Positions 17,072 through 25,845 of a stretch of DNA of 34,741 nucleotides are shown one piece after another; position 1 is the first letter of the stretch; each line of letters begins with the position of its first letter. The notes beneath the pieces are model-generated. The model was not told the origin of the DNA. It saw only the letters and a list, made by a program, of their open reading frames with translations, and did not search any database. Both the position numbers and the translations under genes were made by a program. The DNA is taken from NCBI GenBank assembly GCA_964440805.1, contig CAYTTR010000028.1:1-34741 (forward strand), given 5' to 3'. The DNA is from CAYTTR01 sp964440805 (lineage in GTDB: Bacteria > Acidobacteriota > Aminicenantia > Aminicenantales > Aminicenantaceae).

Positions 17072-18862
17072 TTAATTATTTTTTACCGGGATAGGCTCTC
17101 TGTTCCAGAGGTGTTTTATGTCACTATCAATGTCTGCCATTTCCCAGCGGGCCAGAGTTACAGGGATTTGTCCAGTGGCAAGAAATTGATCGTGAAATTT
17201 ACCCAAATCAAATTTATCCCCCAACTTTCTCATCATATCCCGCAACAGTTTATAGACTTCAAACTTACCCACTTGATATGTAAGAACATAGGCAGGACGG
17301 GAAAAAAGCCTCCATGTCTCATGCCGTTTGGCCACATAAGGCTCCATCCAGGGAACAGTTTTCAACATATGATCCGTGACTTCCTCTGGCTTCATGGAAG
17401 CATCGGCCAGTTTCACCGCAACATAAACCCTCTCCGCCCTCTGTATAGCCAGGCTGTACATCCATTCTCTTATAACAGGACCTCTGATGAAAGGATAATC
17501 CATCTGAAGCTGTAACTCTTCTACATACATACACCAGGAATCTCCGCGTGTATTGTGGCCTTTACGAATCTCTCTGCATTCTCTCTGGCTTACTACGTTC
17601 TCAAAGATATGTCCAGGAATGTTTGTATGAGGGTGGTTAGTTCCGGGATCTGTCCAGTGTCCACTTTCATTGTAGGTATTAGAAAACCAGTGATCAGGGC
17701 TTATTACAAACTCCGTATCGAATCTTCCTGCTGGAATTTTTTTAGGAAAAGCTATCATTTCAAAAGGCTCGATCCAGACTCCTCCCTCTTGATTCCGCTG
17801 AGTACCAGTCAAGTAATCAGGAATAGTAAAAAGATTGAATTTTTCCACCCAAATCCGAGTTAAAGCATCAACAGCGTCTTTCCACTCAATATATTCTTTA
17901 TTTGAGCTTGCGTATCTTGCAGGCCTATCAGTGATTTTACCAGGACGTGGTAAGTTCTTATGTTTTTGACGTTCAAACTGCAGGAAAGCCCAATTGCGAT
18001 TTCGCTCTAATTCAGCATGAACTAAAAGCTGCTTGCAATCATGAGGCCAGCCCAGCACATTTCTTATATACCAATCCAGAGCTTCCCTCCCAATAGCGTA
18101 AGAGGCCTTGAAATTCGGACGGTTCTTAATCAACCACTCACGATAATCCTCAAGAGCTTCGCCGGCCTTTATTGCAGCGGCCATAATTTGTTCACAATAA
18201 GGTTTCGGGAGATGTTGTCCTGCGACCTCGGCAAACTTTCTGTAATTATTGCCCACATTTTCCAATCTTTCGATGGCCATATCTGCCATTTCAGGGACTG
18301 CTTCTGTTAATGCCCTTGGAGCCTGTTCTATGATTTTAGGAGTGTTATTCAGAGCCTGAATAATAGCTTTGGCTCTTTCTTCATCATAAGGCACAGTAAT
18401 TCCTTCTTTCTTTTGATGCCGGCCACCAATGTGACGCTTAACTTTCTGAACAGCCTGCATAGTAAAAAAATCGGGATTCCTTGAAACCTGCCGAATAACT
18501 TTCAAATCAAACTCAAGGGCATTCATCTCAAGAAGAATGGTTAAATAATCCACTTGGGCAGGAACAGGCCATTCAAAGGGATCGATTGCATCTAAACGTT
18601 GTCGATACTGCTCGAGACCTTTTAACTGGTCTTTTACCTCTTGAATATAGTCAGGAACATTTTGATAAAAAGAACTACGCCACTGGCGAAATTCCTGGGC
18701 TAACTTTAGCAACTCGGATGATTGAAAATCTTTGGGATAAAGCTTAGATAGTTTTGGAGCCCCTATCACTATCCCCACATTGAACATTGAGATTAAACTA
18801 AAGTAAAAAGAAATCATAATTAATGTAAAGGAAAATGATCTTTTTGATTGAGAACCTTTCAT
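17072..18862 (-). CDS. Exported DUF885-like protein with altered zinc motif (paralogue B)
   Basis: A 596-residue paralogue of the gene at 11808-13592, starting at an ATG after AAGGAGGG, with a signal sequence (about residues 10-34). The DUF885 zinc motif reads HTNIPGH (His412 to His418), so Thr413 replaces the catalytic glutamate. The sequence after it, FENVVSQRECREIRKGHN, and the DSWCMYVEELQ helix are nearly the same as in paralogue A. That conservation implies a maintained, non-canonical site rather than random decay. The C-terminal segment YQVGKFEVYKLLRDMM is DUF885-like. It lies upstream of the TonB receptor gene on the same strand and is probably transcribed from its own promoter, near the inverted repeat at 18903. 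Confidence 0.75.
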   Translation of the reverse strand: MKGSQSKRSFSFTLIMISFYFSLISMFNVGIVIGAPKLSKLYPKDFQSSELLKLAQEFRQWRSSFYQNVPDYIQEVKDQLKGLEQYRQRLDAIDPFEWPVPAQVDYLTILLEMNALEFDLKVIRQVSRNPDFFTMQAVQKVKRHIGGRHQKKEGITVPYDEERAKAIIQALNNTPKIIEQAPRALTEAVPEMADMAIERLENVGNNYRKFAEVAGQHLPKPYCEQIMAAAIKAGEALEDYREWLIKNRPNFKASYAIGREALDWYIRNVLGWPHDCKQLLVHAELERNRNWAFLQFERQKHKNLPRPGKITDRPARYASSNKEYIEWKDAVDALTRIWVEKFNLFTIPDYLTGTQRNQEGGVWIEPFEMIAFPKKIPAGRFDTEFVISPDHWFSNTYNESGHWTDPGTNHPHTNIPGHIFENVVSQRECREIRKGHNTRGDSWCMYVEELQLQMDYPFIRGPVIREWMYSLAIQRAERVYVAVKLADASMKPEEVTDHMLKTVPWMEPYVAKRHETWRLFSRPAYVLTYQVGKFEVYKLLRDMMRKLGDKFDLGKFHDQFLATGQIPVTLARWEMADIDSDIKHLWNREPIPVKNN

Positions 18863-18902
18863 TTTTTATTCCCTCCTTCTTAATAGATTGAATAATTGTA
18901 TA

Positions 18903-18919
18903 TTTTATATTATATAATA
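18903..18919. promoter_or_regulatory. Putative operator, 17-bp inverted repeat (copy 5, imperfect)
   Basis: TTTTATATTATATAATA matches 14 of 17 positions of the reverse complement of the copy at 22773-22789. It lies about 40 bases upstream of paralogue B, in the divergent region shared with the DUF5916 gene. A minus-strand TTGACT (18953-18948) and TATATC (18931-18926) just upstream, spaced by 16, could be the promoter. Confidence 0.4.
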
Positions 18920-18998
18920 TCAGAGGATATATAAATTGAAACTAGGAAGTCAAGAGAAATAAATTAGAATTAAATTTATTTATTGGAAAAACAAAACA

Positions 18999-21215
18999 GT
19001 GGAACTAACTTGTTTCCGCCATCTTATAATAATTTTTTTTATTTTTCTTACCTTTATTAATTTTTCCTTTGCTAACGAGTGTTTTATTCCGGAAAAAGTA
19101 AAAAACGTTACTGTTCGTATTGATGGAATTTTGGATGAAGACATTTGGAAAACAATCCCAGCCATAAACACTTGGTATCAGCTAAAACCCAATGAAGGAA
19201 AAGAACCTTCTGAATCTACAGAAATGTGGCTTTTCTATGACCAGGATGCTCTGTATTTAGGGGCCCGGTTACATGTCTCTCAACAAGAAGATATTATTGC
19301 TCGCACCATGGAGAGGGACAGTTACAGCCCCGATCAAGATGCTGTTGCCTTAATAATTGATACTTTAAATGATAATCGAACAGCTTATGGATTTATTGTC
19401 TCACCGGCTGGAGTCAGGACTGATATTGCCATCTTCGATGATGCAGAAAATGTCAGTTCTCCCTGGAATATAGATTGGAATTCCTTTTGGGAGGCAAATA
19501 GTAGTTGTAACTCAAATAATTGGTGTGTTGAAGTAAGAATACCCTTCTCTAGTCTTAGATATAAGGATAATAATGGTTCTGTTTCGATGGGCATTATTCT
19601 TTGGCGTTATCTTGCTAGCAAAAAAGAATTTGATGTCTTCCCCAATATACCAAATAAATGGCATTATAGTGCTTATAAGCCTAGTCAAGCTTTAGATGTC
19701 AATTTTGAAGGAATCAAAGAGCTGCATCCTATTTATATAAGACCTTATATTATTGCAGGCGTGGAGCATAGTAAGGTAATTTTTACAGAATACGCTGTGA
19801 GAACCGAGCAGAATCAATTGAGAAAAGATGTTGGAATCGATATAAAATACAATCTAACCAACAATTGGGTTTTGGATGCGACTCTTAATCCTGATTTTGC
19901 TCAAGTGGAGGATGATAATTATCAAATAAACCTAACTCGTTTTTCTTTGTATCTTCCTGAAAAGCGACCTTTCTTTCAAGAACGTTCAGATCTATTCGAT
20001 TTCCGGATACCAGGGGGCTCGCACCGAATATTCTATAGCCGATCAATCGGGATCGCAGATGGTCAGAATGTACCTATCATCGGGGGAATAAGGTTAACAG
20101 GCCGCATTAGCAAATGGGAGATTGGTTTAATTGAAATGCGGACAACATCTAAAGAGATAAACTCAGCAAGATTCCCTTCAGAAAATTTTGGGGTATTTCG
20201 TCTCAAAAGTATTGTGAAGGATGATGGCTCTTATATAGGAGGAATGGTTACCTCAAAGATAAATTCTAAGGGTGTTTACAATTTTGTTGTCGCTGGTGAT
20301 ATAGATCTCTCTATTAAAAAACCTTTTTTTTTAAAAATGAAACTTGTGGAGAGTACTGAGTCTCATAACAAATGGGATAAAAATCTTTTAGGGGCTTTGG
20401 TTTTACATACAAGAAAAAGAAAGGGATTTTCATTTGGTTCAAGCATAGTACATATCGGAAAAGATTTTAATCCCAGAATGGGCTTTATACCAAGACGAGG
20501 GATAAACAGAATTGGTCAGAGATTGGGATATTTCTGGTTCCCTAAAACATCCAGTTTCCTACAAAGCTACGGCTTTACCAATCGTTTGGAGTGGATTTGG
20601 AATGTCGGTTCAGGCAGAATAGAAACATTCCAAAATAGATTGGACTGGGAATTCATTCTTCGTTCAGGGGATATTGCAGTAGTTGATTATAAATTTACCA
20701 GGGAAAATCTTCTCTCTTCCTTCTGGATAGGAAAAGTCAGAATTGATGAAGGAAATTACCAATTTTCAAGCCTTAATTTAAGATATCATTCTTCTTCAGG
20801 CTCACCATTTCAACTAAGCGGGGAAATCCTTGGAGGAGGATATTATGGAGGTTGGCAAAAAGGCTTTGTTTTTTCTCCATCTTTTACTTTCAATTCGAAT
20901 TTAAATATCCAAATGGAATACAAGTTTAACAAAGCAGAAGTAAAAAATGGTATTTATAAAGCTCATTTGGCTCGCCTTCGAGTTAGATATGCATTAAATA
21001 AAACCTTGACTTCAAGTGTTTTTATTTAGTACAACAGCGACTATAAACAATTATCTATGAATATTCGCTTGCGTTATAATCCAGCAGAGGGGATTGATCT
21101 TTATATTGTTTATAATGAAGGCAGCAGCACAGAACTTGAAGAATCCATTTATTCTTTCTCTAAGATGTACGACAGATCCATACTCATAAAATATAATTAT
21201 ACTTTTAGGCTCTGA
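18999..21215 (+). pseudogene. DUF5916 / CBM9-like surface protein, interrupted by an in-frame amber codon
   Basis: The frame opens at GTG 18999 with only a weak GGAAAA site. A signal segment (about residues 8-26) is followed by a CBM9-like sandwich (VRIDGILDEDIWKTI, ALYLGARLHV) and a DUF5916 beta-barrel-like region with LPEKRPFFQERSDLFDF and FYSRSIG. The reading stops at TAG 21027-21029 (codon 677), inside the barrel. Beyond it the same frame continues for 61 codons, giving YNSDYKQLSMNIRLRYNP, LYIVYNEG and a final ILIKYNYTFRL before TGA at 21213. That is the expected family C-terminus. A CAG-to-TAG change is the simplest explanation; amber suppression or an assembly error are alternatives. 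It is divergent from paralogue B. Confidence 0.75.
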
Positions 21216-21255
21216 AAGAGTAGCCCTTTGTTAAGGAAATGGATAATCGGATCTA

Positions 21256-22608
21256 TCATTTGAATATTTTCCCTATTCCCTCTTCTTTCATAATTTTTTC
21301 TATATCCTCTACTTCTTTTGGAATAAATTCAGTTAACCATTCATATCCATTATCAGTGCAGAGAACATCATCCTCGAGCTCAACACTGAATTCTGGAAGG
21401 ACTATGCCTGGCTCTACGGTTATAACTATGCCTGGCTTGAAAGGGATGAGATTATTACCAACATCATGGACATCCATGCCCAGAAAATGACTGGTCCCCC
21501 AACCAAAATATTTTCCGTATCCCCCTTCCTCATCTAGTAGCTTTATTGCTTTTTCCTGAAGATCCTTCATAGTAACGCCAGGTTTTACCATTTTGATGCA
21601 TGATTCCTGGACTCGTTTGAGAATGTTATAAATCCTTTTCTGCTCTTCGGTGAACTTCCCTGATACAGGAAATGTTCTCTTAATATCTGCAGTATAATGG
21701 TTAATTTCTGCTCCACAATCAATGACTATAAGCTCTCCTTCTTTCATAACTTTATTTCTTCTAGAACTCATCTGACCCGGAAGCCTGGGGCCTGAGCGGA
21801 CTGAAGTAGCAAATCCAAATCTATCAGTTCCTTTGAAGTCGCAAACAAATCTGAAGATTGCCCTTAGCTGAGCCTCAGTCATTCCTGGTTTGGTTGATTT
21901 CATACATTCTATAATTGCTGCTCCTGTTATGTTTACCGCTTGCCGTAGTTGATATATACCAAATTCATCATGATACATTCTAAGGCTGTTAAGATGGTAT
22001 GAGACATCTCTGATCTCATATTCTGGTGAGAAAAGTTTGAACTTATTGATAAAAAGAAGCCTTTGAGGAGGTGATTCAGCAAGATTAACAAAACGAGGAA
22101 AATTAAAGTAAATAATCTTTTTCTTGCCAGGATTGTATAATATTTTTGAAATCTCAGAAGGGAGAGGCTTTCTTATTCTTTGCGTATACCTAAGCAGGGA
22201 AAAATCTGTATAGGCATTGGAAAGATCTTCTAAAATATTTTCAAGAGGAAAAATATGTTCAATACCAGAAACCTTTTTTATTTTTTCATGATTTCCTCGA
22301 ACATAGAGAATTTCAGGATATTCTTTAGACCCAGGACATAAAATAAGAGTGGCATTGGCTGCTTCTATTCCAGTTAGGTAGATAAAATCGTGGTTATCAC
22401 TGTTTGGAACAAAAAATTCATAAAGATTTTTTTGGTTGTTATCTGTACTTTGAATGATGATAATACCTTCTTCAATCATTGAAGCCAGTTTTGCTCTCCG
22501 CTTTTTAAAAATATTGCCTCCATTTTCTTGAGCAAAAAAAATCGAAGTCATAATAGTCATCAAATAAATAAAAATCAGAATTAACTGCATTTTTCTTTTA
22601 AATAACAT
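21256..22608 (-). CDS. Exported M24-family Xaa-Pro aminopeptidase / prolidase-like metallopeptidase
   Basis: Start chosen at the second of two adjacent ATGs (22608), six bases after GGAGG; the longer frame to 22656 lacks a Shine-Dalgarno. The product is about 450 residues. A Lys/Arg-rich N-terminus and hydrophobic stretch ending at FFAQ indicate export, unusual for prolidases. An aminopeptidase-P N-terminal domain is followed by a pita-bread catalytic domain with all five metal ligands: two Asp in IDCGAEINHYTADIKRTF, His in GTSHFLGMDVHD, Glu in TVEPGIV and Glu in VELEDDVL. It should release N-terminal residues from Xaa-Pro peptides or cleave Xaa-Pro dipeptides outside the cytoplasm. It is convergent with the DUF5916 gene and divergent from the DapA-family operon. 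Confidence 0.85.
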   Translation of the reverse strand: MLFKRKMQLILIFIYLMTIMTSIFFAQENGGNIFKKRRAKLASMIEEGIIIIQSTDNNQKNLYEFFVPNSDNHDFIYLTGIEAANATLILCPGSKEYPEILYVRGNHEKIKKVSGIEHIFPLENILEDLSNAYTDFSLLRYTQRIRKPLPSEISKILYNPGKKKIIYFNFPRFVNLAESPPQRLLFINKFKLFSPEYEIRDVSYHLNSLRMYHDEFGIYQLRQAVNITGAAIIECMKSTKPGMTEAQLRAIFRFVCDFKGTDRFGFATSVRSGPRLPGQMSSRRNKVMKEGELIVIDCGAEINHYTADIKRTFPVSGKFTEEQKRIYNILKRVQESCIKMVKPGVTMKDLQEKAIKLLDEEGGYGKYFGWGTSHFLGMDVHDVGNNLIPFKPGIVITVEPGIVLPEFSVELEDDVLCTDNGYEWLTEFIPKEVEDIEKIMKEEGIGKIFK

Positions 22609-22647
22609 CATTATCCTCCATTGAAAAAAATGAGATCCTGAAAAAAT

Positions 22648-22677
22648 ATTATACAATATACTGTATTATTTCAATAA
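22648..22677 (-). promoter_or_regulatory. Probable promoter of the M24 peptidase gene, with an inverted ATACA/TGTAT repeat
   Basis: On the minus strand TATAAT (22653-22648) is preceded by TTATTG (22677-22672, spacer 18) or TTGAAA (22674-22669, spacer 15). ATACA (22651-22655) and TGTAT (22662-22666) form an inverted repeat here. It is built of the same half-words as the 17-bp operators but arranged inside out, so it is not counted as a copy. Confidence 0.35.
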
Positions 22678-22723
22678 AATTATAGGGAGTTTTCGTTGAG
22701 CAGAAAATATAATCAAAAAAATG

Positions 22724-22752
22724 TTGACATAACGAAAATTATTTCATACATT
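22724..22752 (+). promoter_or_regulatory. Promoter of the DapA-family catabolic operon
   Basis: TTGACA (22724-22729) and TACATT (22747-22752) are separated by 17 bases. The expected transcription start lies about 12 bases before the perfect inverted repeat at 22773, which would thus act as a downstream roadblock operator. Confidence 0.45.
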
Positions 22753-22772
22753 AGTAGAATCTAAATTATATT

Positions 22773-22789
22773 TTGTATATAATATACAA
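22773..22789. promoter_or_regulatory. Putative operator, perfect 17-bp inverted repeat (best copy)
   Basis: TTGTATATAATATACAA has perfect 8-bp arms TTGTATAT/ATATACAA around a central A. It lies 36 bases before the ATG of the DapA-family gene. TTGTAT...ATACAA arms are compatible with GntR-family operators, and a GntR/FCD regulator is encoded at 31876. The pairing is inference. Confidence 0.65.
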
Positions 22790-22824
22790 ATTAAATCTGA
22801 AATTTGAAATAAAGGAGAGAAATA

Positions 22825-23733
22825 ATGGAAAAAGACCCAAGGCAATGGAAAGGATGCTTCGCAGCAGTAGTTACACCTTTTAAAGAGAATGGGGAGCTGG
22901 ATGAGGATGCTTTCTGTAAAAATATAGAATTGTTAATTGAAGAAGGAATTTATGGAGTTGTCGTCTCCGGATGCACTGGTGAAAGCTGGGCCTTATCTGA
23001 TGAGGAAAAAAAGATAATATTCAACCTTGCAGTTAAGCAGGCCAAAGGCCGTGTTGTCACTATAGGAGGTGCCGGAGAAACAACGCCTCAGCACACCATA
23101 AAGTTAGTCCGATACGCCAGCGAAATTGGCATGGATGGGGTAATGATTCATCCCCCAGCTCGGGTCATTCCCAATCAAAGAGAGATCATTGCTTTCTACC
23201 AGGAAATCTCCGATTCCGTAAACATTCCCATTCTTTTATATAATATACTCAAGCGACAAGCTGTTGAATTATCAGTGGAATTGGTTGATAGATTAGCTAA
23301 TATTAAGAATGTTGCCGCAATCAAGGAGAGTTCCAACGACTTCGAAAGAGTAATGGAAGTTATAGAAAAAGCAGGAGACAAAATTCAGGTCTTCACCGGT
23401 CATTCTGCCCAACGAGGTGTCCCTGCTATTCTTATGGGAGCAAAAGGATGGGTGGGCAGTCTTGAGCCTCAAGTTATGGGAAAAGAGTCCATAAAAATGT
23501 ATGATCTTTTAATTAATGGAGATCTGGAAAAAGCAAAAGAGATTCAATACCGATGCATGGTTCTCAATAACAGTATGCGAGGAGGAAAAGCAGGCACTTT
23601 TCCTGCTTTCGTCAAATATGGAATGAATCTTCGCGGGCGACTGGGAGGCTTTCCAAGAAAGCCCATCCTTCCTTTGACGGAAAAAGAGAAGAATCATGTG
23701 CGCTCTGTACTTAAAGAACTTGAACTGTTATAA
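22825..23733 (+). CDS. DapA / N-acetylneuraminate lyase-family enzyme
   Basis: A 302-residue class I aldolase-fold protein starting at an ATG after AAAGGAGAG. The Schiff-base lysine is Lys167 in AIKESSND and the catalytic tyrosine is Tyr139 in LLYNILKR. The carboxylate-binding loop is SGCTGESWAL, with the usual GTTGE changed to GCTGE. The family includes dihydrodipicolinate synthase, 2-keto-3-deoxy-acid aldolases and dehydratases, and pyrroline-4-hydroxy-2-carboxylate deaminase of hydroxyproline breakdown. As first gene of an operon with a transporter and catabolic oxidoreductases it is probably catabolic rather than a lysine-biosynthesis enzyme. It is the likely lead gene under the perfect operator. 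Confidence 0.85.
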   Translation: MEKDPRQWKGCFAAVVTPFKENGELDEDAFCKNIELLIEEGIYGVVVSGCTGESWALSDEEKKIIFNLAVKQAKGRVVTIGGAGETTPQHTIKLVRYASEIGMDGVMIHPPARVIPNQREIIAFYQEISDSVNIPILLYNILKRQAVELSVELVDRLANIKNVAAIKESSNDFERVMEVIEKAGDKIQVFTGHSAQRGVPAILMGAKGWVGSLEPQVMGKESIKMYDLLINGDLEKAKEIQYRCMVLNNSMRGGKAGTFPAFVKYGMNLRGRLGGFPRKPILPLTEKEKNHVRSVLKELELL

Positions 23734-23735
23734 AT

Positions 23736-24698
23736 ATGTCACCAGAATCAAAGTATAAAATTCTTATTTATTATCACTTCCCAAAATATGTAGATCGCTA
23801 TATAGAACTTATAGAAAAATCAAGAAAAGATCTTTCTCTTTTACCTTGTAAAAATAAAAGTATGATTGAGGAAAACATTGTAAAAGCAGATATTATTTTT
23901 TCCGGCGGCAGTTTTCCTGTAGAGTTGCTTCCAAAGGCAAAGAAACTGAAATGGATACAATCAATGGCTGCAGGAGTGGAAAATTACATACGATCAAAAC
24001 TTATACCCTCGAATGTCATCCTGACAAAACCCAAAGGAATTTTTGGCCCTCTTATGGCTGAATATGTTATAGGATATATACTCTCTATCACTCAAAATAT
24101 GAAACAAATTTATGAAAATCAAAAAGAAAAGAGATGGCAACCATTTGTTGTTGATAGTATTAGAAGAAAAATGGTGGGAATAATGGGATTAGGTTCTGTG
24201 GGTGCCTATATTGCTTATCGGCTTCACTGTTTAGGAGTAAAAGTAATTGGTTTAGATGAAAAAGAGAGAAACCTCCCTTATGTGGCTAAAGAGTATACCA
24301 TTGAAGAAATGGATGAGTTCTTGCAAAGTTCAGACTTTGTAATTTTAACCATTCCTCTAACTGATTCCACTGAAGTTATTATAGATAAAAAACAGTTAAC
24401 CTTTATGAAATCCAGTGCTTATATTATTAATATTTCCAGAGGCCCTCTCATCCGTGAAGAGGCTCTCCTTGAAGCTCTCCAAAAGAGACAGATCGCTGGG
24501 GCAATTTTAGACGTTTTTAATGAAGAACCATTGCCTGATGATCATCCCTTGTGGAATTTGAATAATGTTATCATTACTCCACATATCTCTGGTCCCAGTC
24601 TTCCTGAAGACCTGGTACAAATCTTCCTTGAAAATCTCCGACGATGGGAAAAAGGAAAAAAGCTTATCGGAGTAGTGGATCTTTCAAAAGGATATTAA
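23736..24698 (+). CDS. D-2-hydroxyacid dehydrogenase family protein (NAD-dependent)
   Basis: A 320-residue protein whose ATG comes two bases after the stop of the DapA-family gene, so the two are translationally coupled. The NAD-binding motif is GIMGLGSVGAYIAYRL. Catalytic residues are Arg in NISRGPLIREEALL, Glu in DVFNEEPLPDDHPLW and His in ITPHISG. The N-terminal substrate domain contains the SMAAGVENY loop. It resembles the glyoxylate/hydroxypyruvate reductase-like branch with divergent substrate domains. In this context it probably reduces a 2-keto acid made by its neighbour, or oxidises the matching hydroxyacid. Confidence 0.85.
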   Translation: MSPESKYKILIYYHFPKYVDRYIELIEKSRKDLSLLPCKNKSMIEENIVKADIIFSGGSFPVELLPKAKKLKWIQSMAAGVENYIRSKLIPSNVILTKPKGIFGPLMAEYVIGYILSITQNMKQIYENQKEKRWQPFVVDSIRRKMVGIMGLGSVGAYIAYRLHCLGVKVIGLDEKERNLPYVAKEYTIEEMDEFLQSSDFVILTIPLTDSTEVIIDKKQLTFMKSSAYIINISRGPLIREEALLEALQKRQIAGAILDVFNEEPLPDDHPLWNLNNVIITPHISGPSLPEDLVQIFLENLRRWEKGKKLIGVVDLSKGY

Positions 24699-24834
24699 CT
24701 TAAAAATGTATTCCATAGCGAGCTGCCGCTGGGAGCGTGATGATCTATCTTTCATCCGTTGCTGGTGGCAAAGCCTCCATGGGTAATTAATTGCTATATA
24801 ATTTTTTTTTAAAAAGGTTGAATAATTATAAAAT
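24699..24834. other. Intergenic spacer with GC-rich patch and a 26-codon frame
   Basis: Inside an otherwise tight operon, about 80 bases (24706-24786) are GC-richer than the flanks. They contain an ATG frame of 26 codons rich in Trp and Cys (IRCWWQSLHG at its end). No Shine-Dalgarno precedes it. It may be a repeat remnant or a leader peptide; neither is established. Confidence 0.3.
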
Positions 24835-25827
24835 ATGAACAAGAGTAAAATAATTGTTTTTATTGGATTACTAAGCGTTTTTAATCTATCCTGTATTGAT
24901 ATTGATGAGGGCCAAAAACAAGAGATCCCTATTATGATTATAAGCACAGGAAGTGTCGGAGCGGGTCATTACAGCATATGCTCTTCTATTGCCGATTGGG
25001 TTAATGCTCGAGTCAAAGGATATCCGATTACTGCAGTTCCTGGCTCTGGGGGAATAGGTAATCCAATTAGAGTTGCTCGAAAAGATGCAGATATTGGCGT
25101 TTCTTATGGCCCTTTCCTAAAAATGGCCATGGAAGGGGAAAAAGCACCTTATACAAAAGCTTATTCCAATTTAAGAGCAATATGTTCTTTGTCCTCTAAT
25201 TTCCAACATATTCTTGTATCTAAAGATATTGAGGCGAATACCCTTGAAGAAGTAATAAGAAAAAAAATTGGCCTTAGGATAGCCACAGGATTTCCCGGAA
25301 CATCAGATCGGTTTATTCTTCAGCTTATCCTTGGTGAACATGGAGTCACTGAAAATATTATTGAGGAATGGGGAGGTGAAATTTTACAAATAGGGACCTC
25401 AGGAAGAGTAGATTTATGGAAAGATCGGCATATTAATGCTCTTCATAGTTCGATCGAATTTCCTGCTTCTGCCATTACTGAAGCATTAGCCTCCAGAAAA
25501 GGTAAACTTCTTGGCCTGACTGAGGAAGTAAGAGATAGTTTGGTCCAAAAATTTGGTTTCATCAAGGCAGAAATTCCTCCAAAAACATATCCAGGACAGA
25601 ATTATCCTGTTCCCACTCTGAAATTGACTATGGTTTTGTTTACTACAGTGGATTTAGATGAAAACGCGATTTATATATTCACAAAAACAATAGCTGAAAG
25701 CCAGGAGCGCCTGCGTAAGGCCTATGGTTCTTTTAAAAATTGGCAGACAGAAGATATGATCCAGCATTTGGGAATCCCCATTCATAAGGGAGCACTCAAA
25801 TACTATAAAGAAAAAGGATGGAAATAA
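24835..25827 (+). CDS. TRAP transporter solute receptor, TAXI family
   Basis: A 330-residue extracytoplasmic binding protein. The short N-terminal hydrophobic segment ends in NLSC20, so it may be a lipoprotein, though the lipobox is atypical. Family signatures are MIISTGSVGAGHYSICSSIA at the start of the mature domain, the PGSGGIGNPIRVA segment, and a DADIGVSYG turn. TAXI receptors deliver C4-C5 dicarboxylates, amino acids or related carboxylates to fused DctQM permeases, and such a permease lies two genes downstream. No strong Shine-Dalgarno is seen; AAGGTTG is the best candidate. Confidence 0.85.
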   Translation: MNKSKIIVFIGLLSVFNLSCIDIDEGQKQEIPIMIISTGSVGAGHYSICSSIADWVNARVKGYPITAVPGSGGIGNPIRVARKDADIGVSYGPFLKMAMEGEKAPYTKAYSNLRAICSLSSNFQHILVSKDIEANTLEEVIRKKIGLRIATGFPGTSDRFILQLILGEHGVTENIIEEWGGEILQIGTSGRVDLWKDRHINALHSSIEFPASAITEALASRKGKLLGLTEEVRDSLVQKFGFIKAEIPPKTYPGQNYPVPTLKLTMVLFTTVDLDENAIYIFTKTIAESQERLRKAYGSFKNWQTEDMIQHLGIPIHKGALKYYKEKGWK

Positions 25828-25845
25828 AAAACCAAAGGAGAAAAC

